A DNA stretch of 64,000 bases, taken from Polaribacter septentrionalilitoris. Lineage in GTDB: Bacteria > Bacteroidota > Bacteroidia > Flavobacteriales > Flavobacteriaceae. The translations under genes and the position numbers were made by a program. Location: assembly GCF_009832745.1 (NCBI RefSeq), contig NZ_VRMJ01000033.1, forward strand, positions 62,001 through 126,000, read 5' to 3'. Of the stretch, positions 8,741 to 17,120 are shown piece by piece (position 1 is the stretch's first letter; each line of letters starts with the position of its first letter). Under the pieces are notes generated by a model that was given only the letters and a program-made list of their open reading frames with translations, did no database searches and was not told where the DNA came from.

Positions 8741-8784
8741 CAAAACTAAATCGAATAAAATGTTTTTTTAGTAACATTAGTTAC
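8741..8784 (-). promoter_or_regulatory. Promoter and Crp/Fnr-type operator of the TolC/RND operon
   Basis: The palindrome GTAACATTAGTTAC (8771-8784) is centred at 8777.5. The -7 element (minus strand TAGTTTTG, 8748-8741) lies downstream. The centre is 36.5 bp from the last base of the -7 element, equal to about -42 from the predicted start of transcription, as in class II activation. The same spacing occurs at 9508-9551, 13886-13929, 16395-16438 and 21078-21121. Confidence 0.7.
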
Positions 8785-8791
8785 CAAACAA

Positions 8792-8824
8792 AAAGCACTT
8801 AAATCATAGAGATTTAAGTGCTTT
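8792..8824 (-). terminator. Terminator after the DUF2202 gene
   Basis: A 14-bp perfect stem AAAGCACTTAAATC (8792-8805) / GATTTAAGTGCTTT (8811-8824) with a 5-base loop. On the minus strand it is followed by TTTTGTTTGG. It lies 24 bases after the DUF2202 stop and insulates that gene from the next promoter. Confidence 0.85.
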
Positions 8825-8847
8825 CTAACCAAACTGAAAACTAAAAT

Positions 8848-9480
8848 TTAATTACATTGCTCTTGACTACTATTTAATATCGCATCAAAGGCGTCTTGAG
8901 TTATAAATTGAGGTGTGTAAGTGCCTCCATTTTTTTCTAAGCCTTTCATAAAACTTCTTAAGTGATTTCTAGACCCACATATTAAATTTTGATATACATT
9001 TATTAAGGTATTATTTTTAGTAAGAGAGACATAGTTTTCTAAATCTTTTATATCTAAATCTTCTATAGTTGCACCAATTTTTAATGCATTTATAACACTT
9101 TTTGCACCATCTTCTTTAAATGTATCGTAATGCGCTTGTAATTCTTTATTATTAAAAACTCCTTCTGGCAAAATAGTGTAAGAAATCTCGTTTTGTTTTA
9201 ATAAATTTTCAATAGCATCCATATGCGTTTGTTCGCTTTTTTTAATGTTTGCAAACTGATTTAAACCCCATTTTTCATATAGAATACTATAAGTGTCTCT
9301 TGCTAATTTTTCTTCTTCTAACATAAACAATAATGCATCAGCGTCTTCTTGTAAAATTGTTATATTTTCTTCAATTTTATCTCCAATGAATTCGTCTTCT
9401 GAATCATTAGAACATGCATTTGTAGAGATTATCAATATGATAAACGTAAATATGTACTGTATTTTTAGTATTGTTTTCAT
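8848..9480 (-). CDS. DUF2202 (ferritin-like) lipoprotein
   Basis: A 210-residue exported protein. The N-terminus (MKTILKIQYIFTFIILIISTNAC) ends in a lipobox Cys at residue 23. The body fits DUF2202: ALLFMLEEEKLARDTYSILYEKWG, then SEQTHMDAIENLL, and finally RNHLRSFMKGLEKNGGTY. The Glu and ExxH-like spacing resembles ferritin-like four-helix bundles, so metal binding is plausible, but no activity is established for the family that I know of. It is a single gene between its own promoter and terminator. It is divergent from the copper-receptor operon and shares a Crp/Fnr-type operator with it (9538-9551). Confidence 0.88.
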   Translation of the reverse strand: MKTILKIQYIFTFIILIISTNACSNDSEDEFIGDKIEENITILQEDADALLFMLEEEKLARDTYSILYEKWGLNQFANIKKSEQTHMDAIENLLKQNEISYTILPEGVFNNKELQAHYDTFKEDGAKSVINALKIGATIEDLDIKDLENYVSLTKNNTLINVYQNLICGSRNHLRSFMKGLEKNGGTYTPQFITQDAFDAILNSSQEQCN

Positions 9481-9507
9481 AATTTTTAATATTTAAAATT
9501 CTTTGTA

Positions 9508-9582
9508 TAAAGGTATTACGAAAAAGAGAATCTATAAGTAACCTAAGTAACACGGATATGTTATTTTTGAAGCCTATATTTG
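9508..9582. promoter_or_regulatory. Divergent promoters with a shared Crp/Fnr-type operator
   Basis: GTAACCTAAGTAAC (9538-9551, one mismatch to the palindrome) is centred at 9544.5. On the minus strand a -7 element TACCTTTA (9515-9508) serves the DUF2202 gene at exactly 36.5 bp from the centre. On the plus strand TATATTTG (9575-9582) serves the copper-receptor operon at 37.5 bp. One bound dimer could therefore activate both directions. Confidence 0.6.
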
Positions 9583-9617
9583 TACTGTTATAACTTTAAT
9601 ACAAAACGTTACTTCTG

Positions 9618-10004
9618 TTGGTTTTTCTTTCTAAAAATAAAACCTTTTTCTATGCTATTTTTTTAAGCAGTCTTGTATTATATAATATGTTAAGGGTTTC
9701 TTTTACCTATATATACTATACTATAGATCCTATTGGTTTTATTGAAGAGTTGTGTGAAAATAAAGACCAACCCCAATTGCAATGTAATGGTAAATGTCAT
9801 TTAAAAAAAGTTACAGAAAGTAGTAAAAGTTCAGAAGAAGTTCCTCTTCAAATCATTGATTTTAAAGATATTTTACTTCATCAAAACTCAGCTTTAGCAA
9901 TAGATTTTAAGATAAAACCAACCACCAAAAAAGGTGTTTTTGGTTATCAAAATTATTACAAATACTTAGTTAGCAATTCTAGTTTCCATCCACCACGAGT
10001 TTAG
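9618..10004 (+). CDS. Membrane-anchored protein with C-x9-C-x3-CH motif
   Basis: A 128-residue protein with one N-terminal membrane helix (about 10-30). After it comes the pattern C46-x9-C56-NGK-C60-H61, which looks like a metal or thiol site. The rest is polar. The reading frame opens at a stop at 9597-9599 and has no ATG before residue 24, so the start is probably TTG at 9618; a start at residue 24 would cut the membrane helix. I recognise this CNGKCHLKK-type protein as recurrent before TonB receptors in flavobacteria but know of no assigned function. It precedes the OprC-like receptor by 74 bases in the same direction, which suggests a part in copper handling. That is inference. Confidence 0.7.
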   Translation: MVFLSKNKTFFYAIFLSSLVLYNMLRVSFTYIYYTIDPIGFIEELCENKDQPQLQCNGKCHLKKVTESSKSSEEVPLQIIDFKDILLHQNSALAIDFKIKPTTKKGVFGYQNYYKYLVSNSSFHPPRV

Positions 10005-10025
10005 TTTTTTTACTATTTAAAAAAC

Positions 10026-10045
10026 CTCTTATTAAGTAATAAGAG
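10026..10045 (+). other. Intercistronic hairpin
   Basis: CTCTTATT (10026-10033) pairs with AATAAGAG (10038-10045) across a 4-base loop between the Cys-motif gene and the receptor gene. There is no following T run, so it is more likely an mRNA stability or processing hairpin than a terminator. Confidence 0.35.
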
Positions 10046-10078
10046 TGTACAATCTTATAAAAAACTAAAAATTTAAAA

Positions 10079-12163
10079 ATGAAAACAATTTTTAGTGTGC
10101 TTTTATGCGCACTTATTTCTACAGTTTCTTTTTCTCAAGACAAAAAAGAGACTAAAAAAGACACCCTAAAAAGAGTAAAACTAGATGAAGTAATTGTAAC
10201 TGGGAAATTACAAAAAGACCCTATACATACCATTATTTCTAATAGATATGCTAAAAACGTTGTGCAACCAAAAAACGTGGCAGATTTATTTAATAACATC
10301 AATGGTTTTTCTGTAATCAAAAGAGGAAATTATGCTATTGATCCCTCTTTTAGAGGAAGCCAGTATGAACAATTAAATATACAATATGATGGAGGAACCA
10401 AAGCAATGCACGCTTGCCCAAACAGAATGGATCCTATTACAACGCATATTATTCCAGAAGAAATTTCTAAAATAGAAATTATAAAAGGACCTTATACAGT
10501 GCGTTATGGAGCTACTTTTGGTGGTATTGTAAATATGGTTTCTAAACAAACTAATTATTTAGAAAATGGCTTTCATGGTAAGTTTTCTTCGGGTTTTGAA
10601 ACCAATGGAAATTCTACCGTAAATATGCTGCAATTACAGTATATTAAAGACAAATATGATGTGGTTGGTAATTTTGGTTACAGAGATTTTGGAAGTTATA
10701 AAGATGGTGATGGCACAGAAATTCCGTCTTCTTTTTTAAGTACAGATTATGGTGTAAAAGTGGGTTATAATTTTTCTGATGTTGAGCGTTTGCAATTTCA
10801 TTGGAGACAATCTTTTGGACGTGATGTTTTACACGCAGGTTTGCCTATGGATACAGAGTATGACAATAGTAGCATTGCTTCTTTAGACTATAAAAAAACG
10901 AATTTATCAGGAAAATTAAATAGTATTTCTGCCAAAGCGTATTATAGTTATGTAGATCATTTAATGACAAATACCAACAGACCTTCTTTTATGATGATGG
11001 AAGCTTCTTCTGCTGTAGAAGCTACAACAATGGGTGGAAAAATAGAATTGAATTGGCAACCTACTAAAAATGTAGATATTTTTACAGGTGTAGATGTGAT
11101 GCTTATTGCTAGAGATGGTGGAAGAACTCGTTTGGTAAAAGTAATGAACGGAAACATGCTACCAACTCCAAGAGAATTTAACGATAAAGTTTGGCAAGAT
11201 TCTTACGTAAATGATTTTGGTTTATTTACAGAGGCAAAATGGTTACTTACAGAAAATACATTATTAACTGCTGGGGTAAGATATGATAAAATAATTTCTG
11301 ACATTAAAGACCCAGAAACTGATTTTGCAGCATTGTATGATTTAGAGAAAAGAACAGAAAATAATATTAGCGGAACTGTTTCATTAAAAAAAATAGTTTC
11401 TAAAAACTTTACTCTGGAAGCTGCTTTTGGTAGAGGAGTTCGTTCTGCAAATATGATTGAGCGTTTTATCAATCACTTTACCATCAATCAAGATCCTTAT
11501 GAATATATTGGAAATCCTGATTTAAAAGCAGAGGTGAACAATCAATTTGAAATTGGTTTTAAAGCAAAAAACACCAAAAACAGTATTAAATATGCTGCTT
11601 CTGTGTATTATTCTGATTTGCAAAACTTTATTGTGGGTATTGTAGATCCAACAAAAACCAGAAAGTTTATGCCAACTGCACAACCTGTAAACCCTAAAGT
11701 GTTTCAAAATTTAGACAACGCTTACAGAACAGGTTTTGAAGCTTCTTTTGAAACTGCAATTTTAACTGATTATTATTTTAAATCTGAAATGGCTTTTGTA
11801 TATGCAAAAAATAAAGATTTAGATGAATCTTTACCTTTAACACCACCTTTTAATGCAAGATTAATTTTAGGAACAAATAAAGAAAAATACTGGGCAAATG
11901 TACAGTATAATATTACCAGTTCTCAAAATGAGATTGCACCAAGCTTTGGAGAAACAAGCACAGATGGTTACCAAACTGTTGATGTTCGTTTTGGATTTAA
12001 ACCTTTTAAAAATGCAAATTTAGGTTTTGCTGCTATTAATGTTTTTGATAAAACGTATAACAATCATTTAAACTTTAGTTTTACCAATCAAGCTAATTTT
12101 GGTAGGGTTCCTATTACTGAACCTGGAAGGAATTTCACTGCTTTTTTTCAGTATAATTTTTAA
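10079..12163 (+). CDS. OprC/NosA-like TonB-dependent copper receptor
   Basis: A 694-residue outer-membrane receptor: signal peptide (1-20), TonB box (DEVIVTG, 36-42), plug (to about 160) and a 22-strand-type barrel ending in aromatic F (FFQYNF). The plug contains MHACPNRMDP with C113-x3-M117, and the barrel contains DHLMTN with H294-x-M296. OprC of Pseudomonas binds copper through a CxxxM plus HxM site (C143, M147, H323, M325). The distance between the two halves is nearly the same (181 here, 180 there). This makes copper uptake the best call. It is cotranscribed with the Cys-motif protein before it and closed by a terminator at 12173. A Crp/Fnr-type site precedes the operon. Confidence 0.85.
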   Translation: MKTIFSVLLCALISTVSFSQDKKETKKDTLKRVKLDEVIVTGKLQKDPIHTIISNRYAKNVVQPKNVADLFNNINGFSVIKRGNYAIDPSFRGSQYEQLNIQYDGGTKAMHACPNRMDPITTHIIPEEISKIEIIKGPYTVRYGATFGGIVNMVSKQTNYLENGFHGKFSSGFETNGNSTVNMLQLQYIKDKYDVVGNFGYRDFGSYKDGDGTEIPSSFLSTDYGVKVGYNFSDVERLQFHWRQSFGRDVLHAGLPMDTEYDNSSIASLDYKKTNLSGKLNSISAKAYYSYVDHLMTNTNRPSFMMMEASSAVEATTMGGKIELNWQPTKNVDIFTGVDVMLIARDGGRTRLVKVMNGNMLPTPREFNDKVWQDSYVNDFGLFTEAKWLLTENTLLTAGVRYDKIISDIKDPETDFAALYDLEKRTENNISGTVSLKKIVSKNFTLEAAFGRGVRSANMIERFINHFTINQDPYEYIGNPDLKAEVNNQFEIGFKAKNTKNSIKYAASVYYSDLQNFIVGIVDPTKTRKFMPTAQPVNPKVFQNLDNAYRTGFEASFETAILTDYYFKSEMAFVYAKNKDLDESLPLTPPFNARLILGTNKEKYWANVQYNITSSQNEIAPSFGETSTDGYQTVDVRFGFKPFKNANLGFAAINVFDKTYNNHLNFSFTNQANFGRVPITEPGRNFTAFFQYNF

Positions 12164-12172
12164 ACTATTCAT

Positions 12173-12204
12173 AAAAAAGAGGGCTACAAAAAGCCCTCTT
12201 TTTT
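12173..12204 (+). terminator. Terminator of the copper-receptor operon
   Basis: A 13-bp stem AAAAAAGAGGGCT (12173-12185) / AGCCCTCTTTTTT (12192-12204) with a 6-base loop and T run. It is symmetrical, so it can also stop minus-strand transcription from the Kelch gene. Confidence 0.9.
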
Positions 12205-12249
12205 TATTAAACTTACCTTGCTATAAAATAACGAACAATCTTATTAAAA

Positions 12250-13860
12250 CTATTTTTTAAGTAATTTTTGCCTAATGGTTTTGTTGTTATTTTTAAAAAC
12301 CAATATATATTCACCAGAAGCTTCTTTAGTTAAATCTAAAGAAACTTTTTTTATTCCTATTGTATTTTTTAAAGTGATGGTCTTTATTTTTTTCCCTAAA
12401 ATATCAAATATTTCTAAACTGCTTTTTTCTGTATTTGGTGTAAAAACCTCAATAGAAAAAAGACCTAGTGATGGGTTTGGATATACTTTTACATTATAAA
12501 TATTGTCTAACTTAAGTGCAACCTCACTTGTATTTAATGTTGATTTTTTATCGATAAATACTTTAAAAGCTAAACTACTTGCAGAACTTTGCGAACCATC
12601 ATTAATAAAAAAAATATTTTCTTGTGTACTTTCTATTCCTCCAAAAATATAACCAACTAATGTTTTGCCCTCTTGTAAATTATTCAAATCTACAATTTCA
12701 TCTGATACATAATTAGTTTCATTATGCAATGGAATAAACTCTGCACCAGAACCTAAAAAGGTTGGCATTTCTATTCCTAAACTACTTTCTTCCATAGTGC
12801 CATCATTAAACCTAGATACTTTACTTATGGTTTTTACAAATGGTACATTATCATCTTGTATTAGATTGTTATTGGCATCTAATTTATATTGACTCATTCC
12901 TCCAAAAAACAAGGTGTGCATTGTATTATTTTCTTCATCAAAAACAGGAATTTTTGCACTATGATATTGACTTAAATATTGGTTAAAAGTAGTATTAACT
13001 GAATAACCAGAAGCTGTAACATCTACTGAATTTAACCAAGGTAAATTAGCTGTATGCTGAAAAACGCCACTAAACATGGTAAATCCTTCTGTACCATCTG
13101 GAAAAATTTGATAAGCCATATTGTAATCTCTTCTATGTAAATTATTAGTGTCTTGTTGCGCTGAATAATTTGCAATACTTAGGTTAGTACCATCATCATT
13201 GATTTGAAATGTTCTAATTTCATCAGTATATTTTTGAATAAATCCAGGTCCATTATTTGGTCCTTGCGGATTATATCTTCCTTCAAAATATTGACCACCA
13301 CATAAATAAAATACATCGTTTAACAAGCCCAATTGCCCACCTGTTACAGCAAGATTTGTATCGGAAATTTGTCTAAAAAAAGACGTAATACTTGTATTAT
13401 TTATAACTGCATTAGCTAAGCCATCAATATTTACTGCTGTTAATTTATCGTAAGTAATATGGTCATTTTGTGTGGCACTAAAACCATATCCACCAATAAT
13501 ATATAAAGTGTTTCCTCTTTGTATAAACTCTTGGTTTGTAGATTGTAATTGCTCAAATAATGACGCTGGTAAAACACTTATTGAAGTGCTCCAAGTTTGC
13601 TTTGTTACTGGATCTATTACAAATACATTTTTATTATTATCGTTTTCTAAAAAAGAAGCAAAAGGCTGTCTTTGATGTAAACCATCAATTCTACCACCGA
13701 AAATTACCCATTTCCCATCAGAAGTTTTTCCCCATGAAAATGAATGAACACTTGGCGCATTTGTAATTACTAATGGCTCTATTTGAACTGTAAATTGATC
13801 TTGAGATAAACTTGAACTTACTATTAAAATTGAGAATAGAAACGCGAATATTATTTTCAT
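12250..13860 (-). CDS. Kelch-like beta-propeller protein with T9SS type A sorting domain
   Basis: A 536-residue secreted protein. A signal peptide (1-19) is followed by several Kelch-like strands ending in double Gly: WVIFGGRIDG, LYIIGGYGF, VFYLCGGQYF and TLFFGGMSQY. The last 80 or so residues form a type IX sorting domain (VKVYPNPSLGLFSIEV ... SGEYILVFKNNNKTIRQKLLKK). It is expected on the cell surface or in the medium. The ligand is unknown. Its promoter has a near-palindromic Crp/Fnr-type operator at the same spacing as the cyd and cytochrome promoters, an unexpected partner for a surface propeller. Confidence 0.85.
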   Translation of the reverse strand: MKIIFAFLFSILIVSSSLSQDQFTVQIEPLVITNAPSVHSFSWGKTSDGKWVIFGGRIDGLHQRQPFASFLENDNNKNVFVIDPVTKQTWSTSISVLPASLFEQLQSTNQEFIQRGNTLYIIGGYGFSATQNDHITYDKLTAVNIDGLANAVINNTSITSFFRQISDTNLAVTGGQLGLLNDVFYLCGGQYFEGRYNPQGPNNGPGFIQKYTDEIRTFQINDDGTNLSIANYSAQQDTNNLHRRDYNMAYQIFPDGTEGFTMFSGVFQHTANLPWLNSVDVTASGYSVNTTFNQYLSQYHSAKIPVFDEENNTMHTLFFGGMSQYKLDANNNLIQDDNVPFVKTISKVSRFNDGTMEESSLGIEMPTFLGSGAEFIPLHNETNYVSDEIVDLNNLQEGKTLVGYIFGGIESTQENIFFINDGSQSSASSLAFKVFIDKKSTLNTSEVALKLDNIYNVKVYPNPSLGLFSIEVFTPNTEKSSLEIFDILGKKIKTITLKNTIGIKKVSLDLTKEASGEYILVFKNNNKTIRQKLLKK

Positions 13861-13885
13861 AATGCTAAAGTATTTTTGAATTTGA

Positions 13886-13929
13886 TAAATTTATAAAAAC
13901 AAATTCTTTATCAGCGCAACTTTTGTTAC
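13886..13929 (-). promoter_or_regulatory. Promoter and Crp/Fnr-type operator of the Kelch gene
   Basis: GCAACTTTTGTTAC (13916-13929) has one mismatch to GTAAC-N4-GTTAC and is centred at 13922.5. The minus-strand -7 element TAAATTTA ends at 13886, again 36.5 bp from the centre. The leader to the ATG at 13860 is about 20 bases. Confidence 0.55.
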
Positions 13930-13934
13930 ATAAA

Positions 13935-13955
13935 AAAGCACTCTAAAGGTGCTTT
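13935..13955 (-). terminator. Terminator after cydB
   Basis: Stem AAAGCAC (13935-13941) / GTGCTTT (13949-13955) with a 7-base loop, followed by TTT on the minus strand. It lies 23 bases after the cydB stop and directly before the operator of the Kelch gene. Confidence 0.65.
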
Positions 13956-13977
13956 ATAAACAATATAAATTGAATAC

Positions 13978-15024
13978 TTAATAACTTGTATCATCTAATT
14001 TTACCTTACCATGAAATGTTTTGTACAAGAACAAAAAATACCCTGCCAAAAGTGGTGCACCTATAAGAACAATAGTTAGCATAATTCCTAGCGATTTTTG
14101 TGAAGAAGCTGCATTGTATATGGTAACACTAAATTTAGGATCTATTGTAGAAGGTAATAAAACAGGATACAATTGAAACGCGACTAACATTAATAAAAAT
14201 GCCATTGTTAATGATGAAAATACCAGAGCATTCGCATATTTTTTCTTAGAAACCAATCTTGGTACGTTTGCAACCGCCAAAAATGCCAAAATAGGTAATA
14301 TAAAAAATACAGGATTTTCTTTAAATTTATCAGTTACACCTGGCAAAAATACTAGTGTATATAATGAAGTAACAGCAAAAGAAATGATGAAAAAAATCAT
14401 TCCTTTTTTAAGTAAAAACGTTAATCTTGCGTATAGGCGACCTTCTGTTTTTAACAATAAAAAAATGGCCCCTTGTGTCATAAAAATAGACAAAGTAGTA
14501 AATCCTACCATAATTGCATAAGGACTTAAAAAAGCAAAAAATATTCCACCTTTGTAGCTAAAATTTTCGCCAATTTCAAAGCCTTGCAATACATTTCCTA
14601 AAACTACACCTAATAAAAAAGCAATTAATGTGTTGGAAATAAAATAAATAATATCCCACGTTTTTCGCCACCAAATCATTTCTTCTGAACTTCTAAACTT
14701 TATAGCAGAAGAACGTAATACCAATAAAACCAAAAACAACATAAACGGAATATACATTGCAGATAACATGGTTGCATACATTACAGGAAAACCCGCAAAC
14801 AAAGCACCACCACCAATTATTAACCATACTTGATTGGCATCCCATAGAGGACCAATGGCATTAATAGCAATTCGTCTGCTCAAATCTTTTTTTAAGAACA
14901 AATGCCAAGCTCCTGCACCATAATCAAAGCCTTCTAAAATTGCATATCCTGAAAATAGTAACCCAACCACTAAATACCAAAGTGTTGGATAATCGATCCC
15001 TAAAAACGTTTCTAACTCTACCAT
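13978..15024 (-). CDS. cydB: Cytochrome bd ubiquinol/menaquinol oxidase subunit II
   Basis: A 348-residue integral membrane protein, usual length for the family. It opens with LWYLVVGLLFSGYAILEGFDYGAGAWHLFLKKD, the CydB signature of TM1, and continues with GPLWDANQVWLIIGGGALFAGFP. About nine hydrophobic segments follow. It starts one base after the cydA stop and is cotranscribed with it. With CydA it forms a high-affinity quinol oxidase that reduces O2 to water at low oxygen. The operon is preceded by a Crp/Fnr-type operator. Confidence 0.95.
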   Translation of the reverse strand: MVELETFLGIDYPTLWYLVVGLLFSGYAILEGFDYGAGAWHLFLKKDLSRRIAINAIGPLWDANQVWLIIGGGALFAGFPVMYATMLSAMYIPFMLFLVLLVLRSSAIKFRSSEEMIWWRKTWDIIYFISNTLIAFLLGVVLGNVLQGFEIGENFSYKGGIFFAFLSPYAIMVGFTTLSIFMTQGAIFLLLKTEGRLYARLTFLLKKGMIFFIISFAVTSLYTLVFLPGVTDKFKENPVFFILPILAFLAVANVPRLVSKKKYANALVFSSLTMAFLLMLVAFQLYPVLLPSTIDPKFSVTIYNAASSQKSLGIMLTIVLIGAPLLAGYFLFLYKTFHGKVKLDDTSY

Positions 15025-15025
15025 T

Positions 15026-16373
15026 TTATATAATTTTTAAATCGTTTTTAGCTTCATCATAAGGTCCATGTTTTATTTTTTTATTTAAAGAATACATAAA
15101 TAAAAGAAATAATAGCGTGTAGACTACTAAAAATAAGATTAATGAGAAAAGAATTTGGTTTGATGATACCTCTTGAGAAAAGCCTTCATTGGTTCTTAAA
15201 TGGCCATAAACAATCCAAGGTTGTCTACCCATTTCTGCAGCAAACCAACCCACTTGATTGGCTATTTGCGGTAAAATTACCGAGAACGCAAAAAATATGT
15301 AAAAGCCATCTTTTGTCGAATAATTTTCCTCTCCACCATAAAAAACTTGCATATAATGTTAATGCGATTAAAAACATTCCAATAGCAATCATAATATGAT
15401 AAAACTGAAAAACAGCATTGACTTGACTTGGTCTATCTTCTTCAGGAAATGCATTTAAACCAGTAATGGGTGCTTCAAAATCTTGATGTACTAAAAAGGA
15501 TAATCCACCAGGTAAAGCTAAACCTGTAACTTCTTGACTTTGGTTATCAACCCAACCAAAAAGATACAAATCTGCAGGTGCAGATTTCTCATAATGTCCT
15601 TCCATTGCTGCTAATTTTGCAGGTTGATTTTTGGCAACCCCATCAGCAGAACTATGTCCTGAAATTAATTGTGTTAAAGAAATGATGGTTGCTACAGCTA
15701 AAGCAATTTTAAATGCTTTTTTAGAAATTGTAGTATATCGTCCTTTTAAAAGATAATAGGCATGCACACTTAGCACCAAGAAAGCTCCAGCTAAAAAAGC
15801 TCCTTGCCAAACGTGAATAATTCTATCTACACTAGATGGATTGAATACCATTTCCCAAAAATCGGTAACTTCTGCTCTAGCATTTAAACCTTCTCCAACA
15901 ATGTGGTAACCAGCAGGAGTTTGTTGCCAACTATTGGCTACAACAATCCAAACTGCAGAAAACATAGATCCTAAAAACACACCAATTGTAGAGATAAAAT
16001 GTACTTTGGGTGACACTCTGTTCCATCCAAAAATTAAAATACCTAAAAAGGTACTTTCTAAACCAAATGCAAATAAACCTTCTGCTGCTAATGCACTACC
16101 AAAAATATCACCCACATATTTTGAATAAACAGACCAATTGGTACCAAATTCAAACTCCATAATAATTCCGGTAGCAACACCTATACCAAAAGTTATAGCG
16201 AATATTTTTAACCAAAAACGAGTTAAAACTTCATAATATTTATTACCCGTTTTTAAATATAAACCCTCCATAATTACCATAATTAAGCCTATTCCTATAC
16301 TTAAAGGTGGATATATGTAATGAAAGGCAATGGTGAAGGCAAACTGAATTCTTGCTAATATTTCTGTATCCAT
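15026..16373 (-). pseudogene. cydA: Cytochrome bd oxidase subunit I, apparent +1 frameshift
   Basis: CydA is encoded in two frames. Residues 1 to about 350 (from ATG 16373) carry the heme ligands H18, H187 and the Met-rich YHIMIAIGM segment. The frame then runs into unrelated residues and stops at 15225. The true continuation (FSVILPQIANQVGW, then the conserved Glu before GRQPW) lies in the next frame and ends at 15026. The switch is at a run of six identical bases (A on the plus strand, 15290-15295). Removing one base restores a protein of 448 residues with the expected sequence. This may be an assembly or sequencing error, a real mutation, or slippage at the U run. As written, the encoded protein lacks the GRQPW region, so it should be inactive. 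cydB is intact. Confidence 0.85.
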
Positions 16374-16394
16374 AATAATGATTTAAAAATAGAG

Positions 16395-16438
16395 TAAATG
16401 TAAGATCTTACACCTGTTTTTAGTGTAACAAATATTAC
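16395..16438 (-). promoter_or_regulatory. Promoter and Crp/Fnr-type operator of cydAB
   Basis: GTAACAAATATTAC (16425-16438, one mismatch; part of an 18-base inverted repeat GTGTAA-N6-TTACAC, 16423-16440) is centred at 16431.5. The minus-strand -7 element TACATTTA ends at 16395, 36.5 bp away. The operator overlaps the stop codon of the upstream methyltransferase gene. The leader to cydA is about 16 bases. Confidence 0.65.
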
Positions 16439-17028
16439 ACTTTTTCAATTTTAACAAACAGCTCCATTCCCTGTCTATTTGGATAAGAATTATAACAAGG
16501 TTCCATTTGAATATTCTTAAAATAAGGTTGAAAATAGTTGAGATATTCCTCTTTGTTTCCGCCAAAAGGTGGATGATCTTCGTTTAAAACTGCATCAAAA
16601 AGTACACCTACTAATTTTCCTTTGGGTTTTAAAATAGCATTTATTTTGGTAGCATATTTTGCTCTTAATGTAGGGTTTATGGCACAGAAAAATGTTTGTT
16701 CGATAATCAAATCAAATTGATTGTCTAAATCAAAAAAATTAGCATGAATTAATTGAGATTCTGGAAAATCTGGGACTCTTAATTTTATATTTTTTAAAGG
16801 TTGTTTAGCAATGTCTACTACATAAACATTTTTAAATCCGTTTTTAAAAAAATACTCAGCCTCATAAGAATTTCCTCCTCCAGGAATCAATATTTTTTGT
16901 TCTTTGTTCTGTAATTGATCAAAATAATTTTTTAAAGGAGGAGATACTTCTCCTAAATCCCAACCAATTTTGTTTGTTTTGTACTTATTTGTCCAAAAAT
17001 TTTCCGATAAATTCAACATTTCTTGCAT
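16435..17028 (-). CDS. TPMT-family SAM-dependent methyltransferase
   Basis: A 197-residue soluble enzyme. It has the thiopurine-methyltransferase family order: FWTNKYKTNKIGWDLGEVSPPL at 11-32, the SAM-binding loop ILIPGGGNSYEAEYF, then VYVVDIAKQPL, and IIEQTFFCAINP. Such proteins methylate S, Se or Te compounds or small halide/thiol substrates; the substrate cannot be told here. The start is ATG 17028 (or residue 4). The gene lies upstream of cydAB in the same direction, and its stop codon lies within the cyd operator. It is divergent from nadA. Confidence 0.85.
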   Translation of the reverse strand: MQEMLNLSENFWTNKYKTNKIGWDLGEVSPPLKNYFDQLQNKEQKILIPGGGNSYEAEYFFKNGFKNVYVVDIAKQPLKNIKLRVPDFPESQLIHANFFDLDNQFDLIIEQTFFCAINPTLRAKYATKINAILKPKGKLVGVLFDAVLNEDHPPFGGNKEEYLNYFQPYFKNIQMEPCYNSYPNRQGMELFVKIEKV

Positions 17029-17049
17029 TATAGTTATAATTTAATAGAA

Positions 17050-17093
17050 TGACTTTAATCATTTTCCTACCAATAAAATAGAGTTTATATTTG
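17050..17093 (+). promoter_or_regulatory. Promoter of nadAB with a possible Fnr-like half-matched box
   Basis: The -7 element TATATTTG (17086-17093) gives a start near 17099 and a 22-base leader to the nadA ATG. Upstream, TGACTTTAATCA (17050-17061) resembles a degenerate Fnr box and is centred 37.5 bp from the -7 end. The promoter element is well supported; the box is weak. Confidence 0.45.
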
Positions 17094-17120
17094 TGTAATA
17101 GTTCAAATTAAACAATTTTT

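Noticed and set aside
15026..15352. Separate 108-residue ORF from an ATG at 15352
   Set aside because: Its first 20 or so residues are an out-of-frame reading of cydA and the rest is the CydA C-terminus; it is the downstream half of a frameshifted cydA, not a gene.
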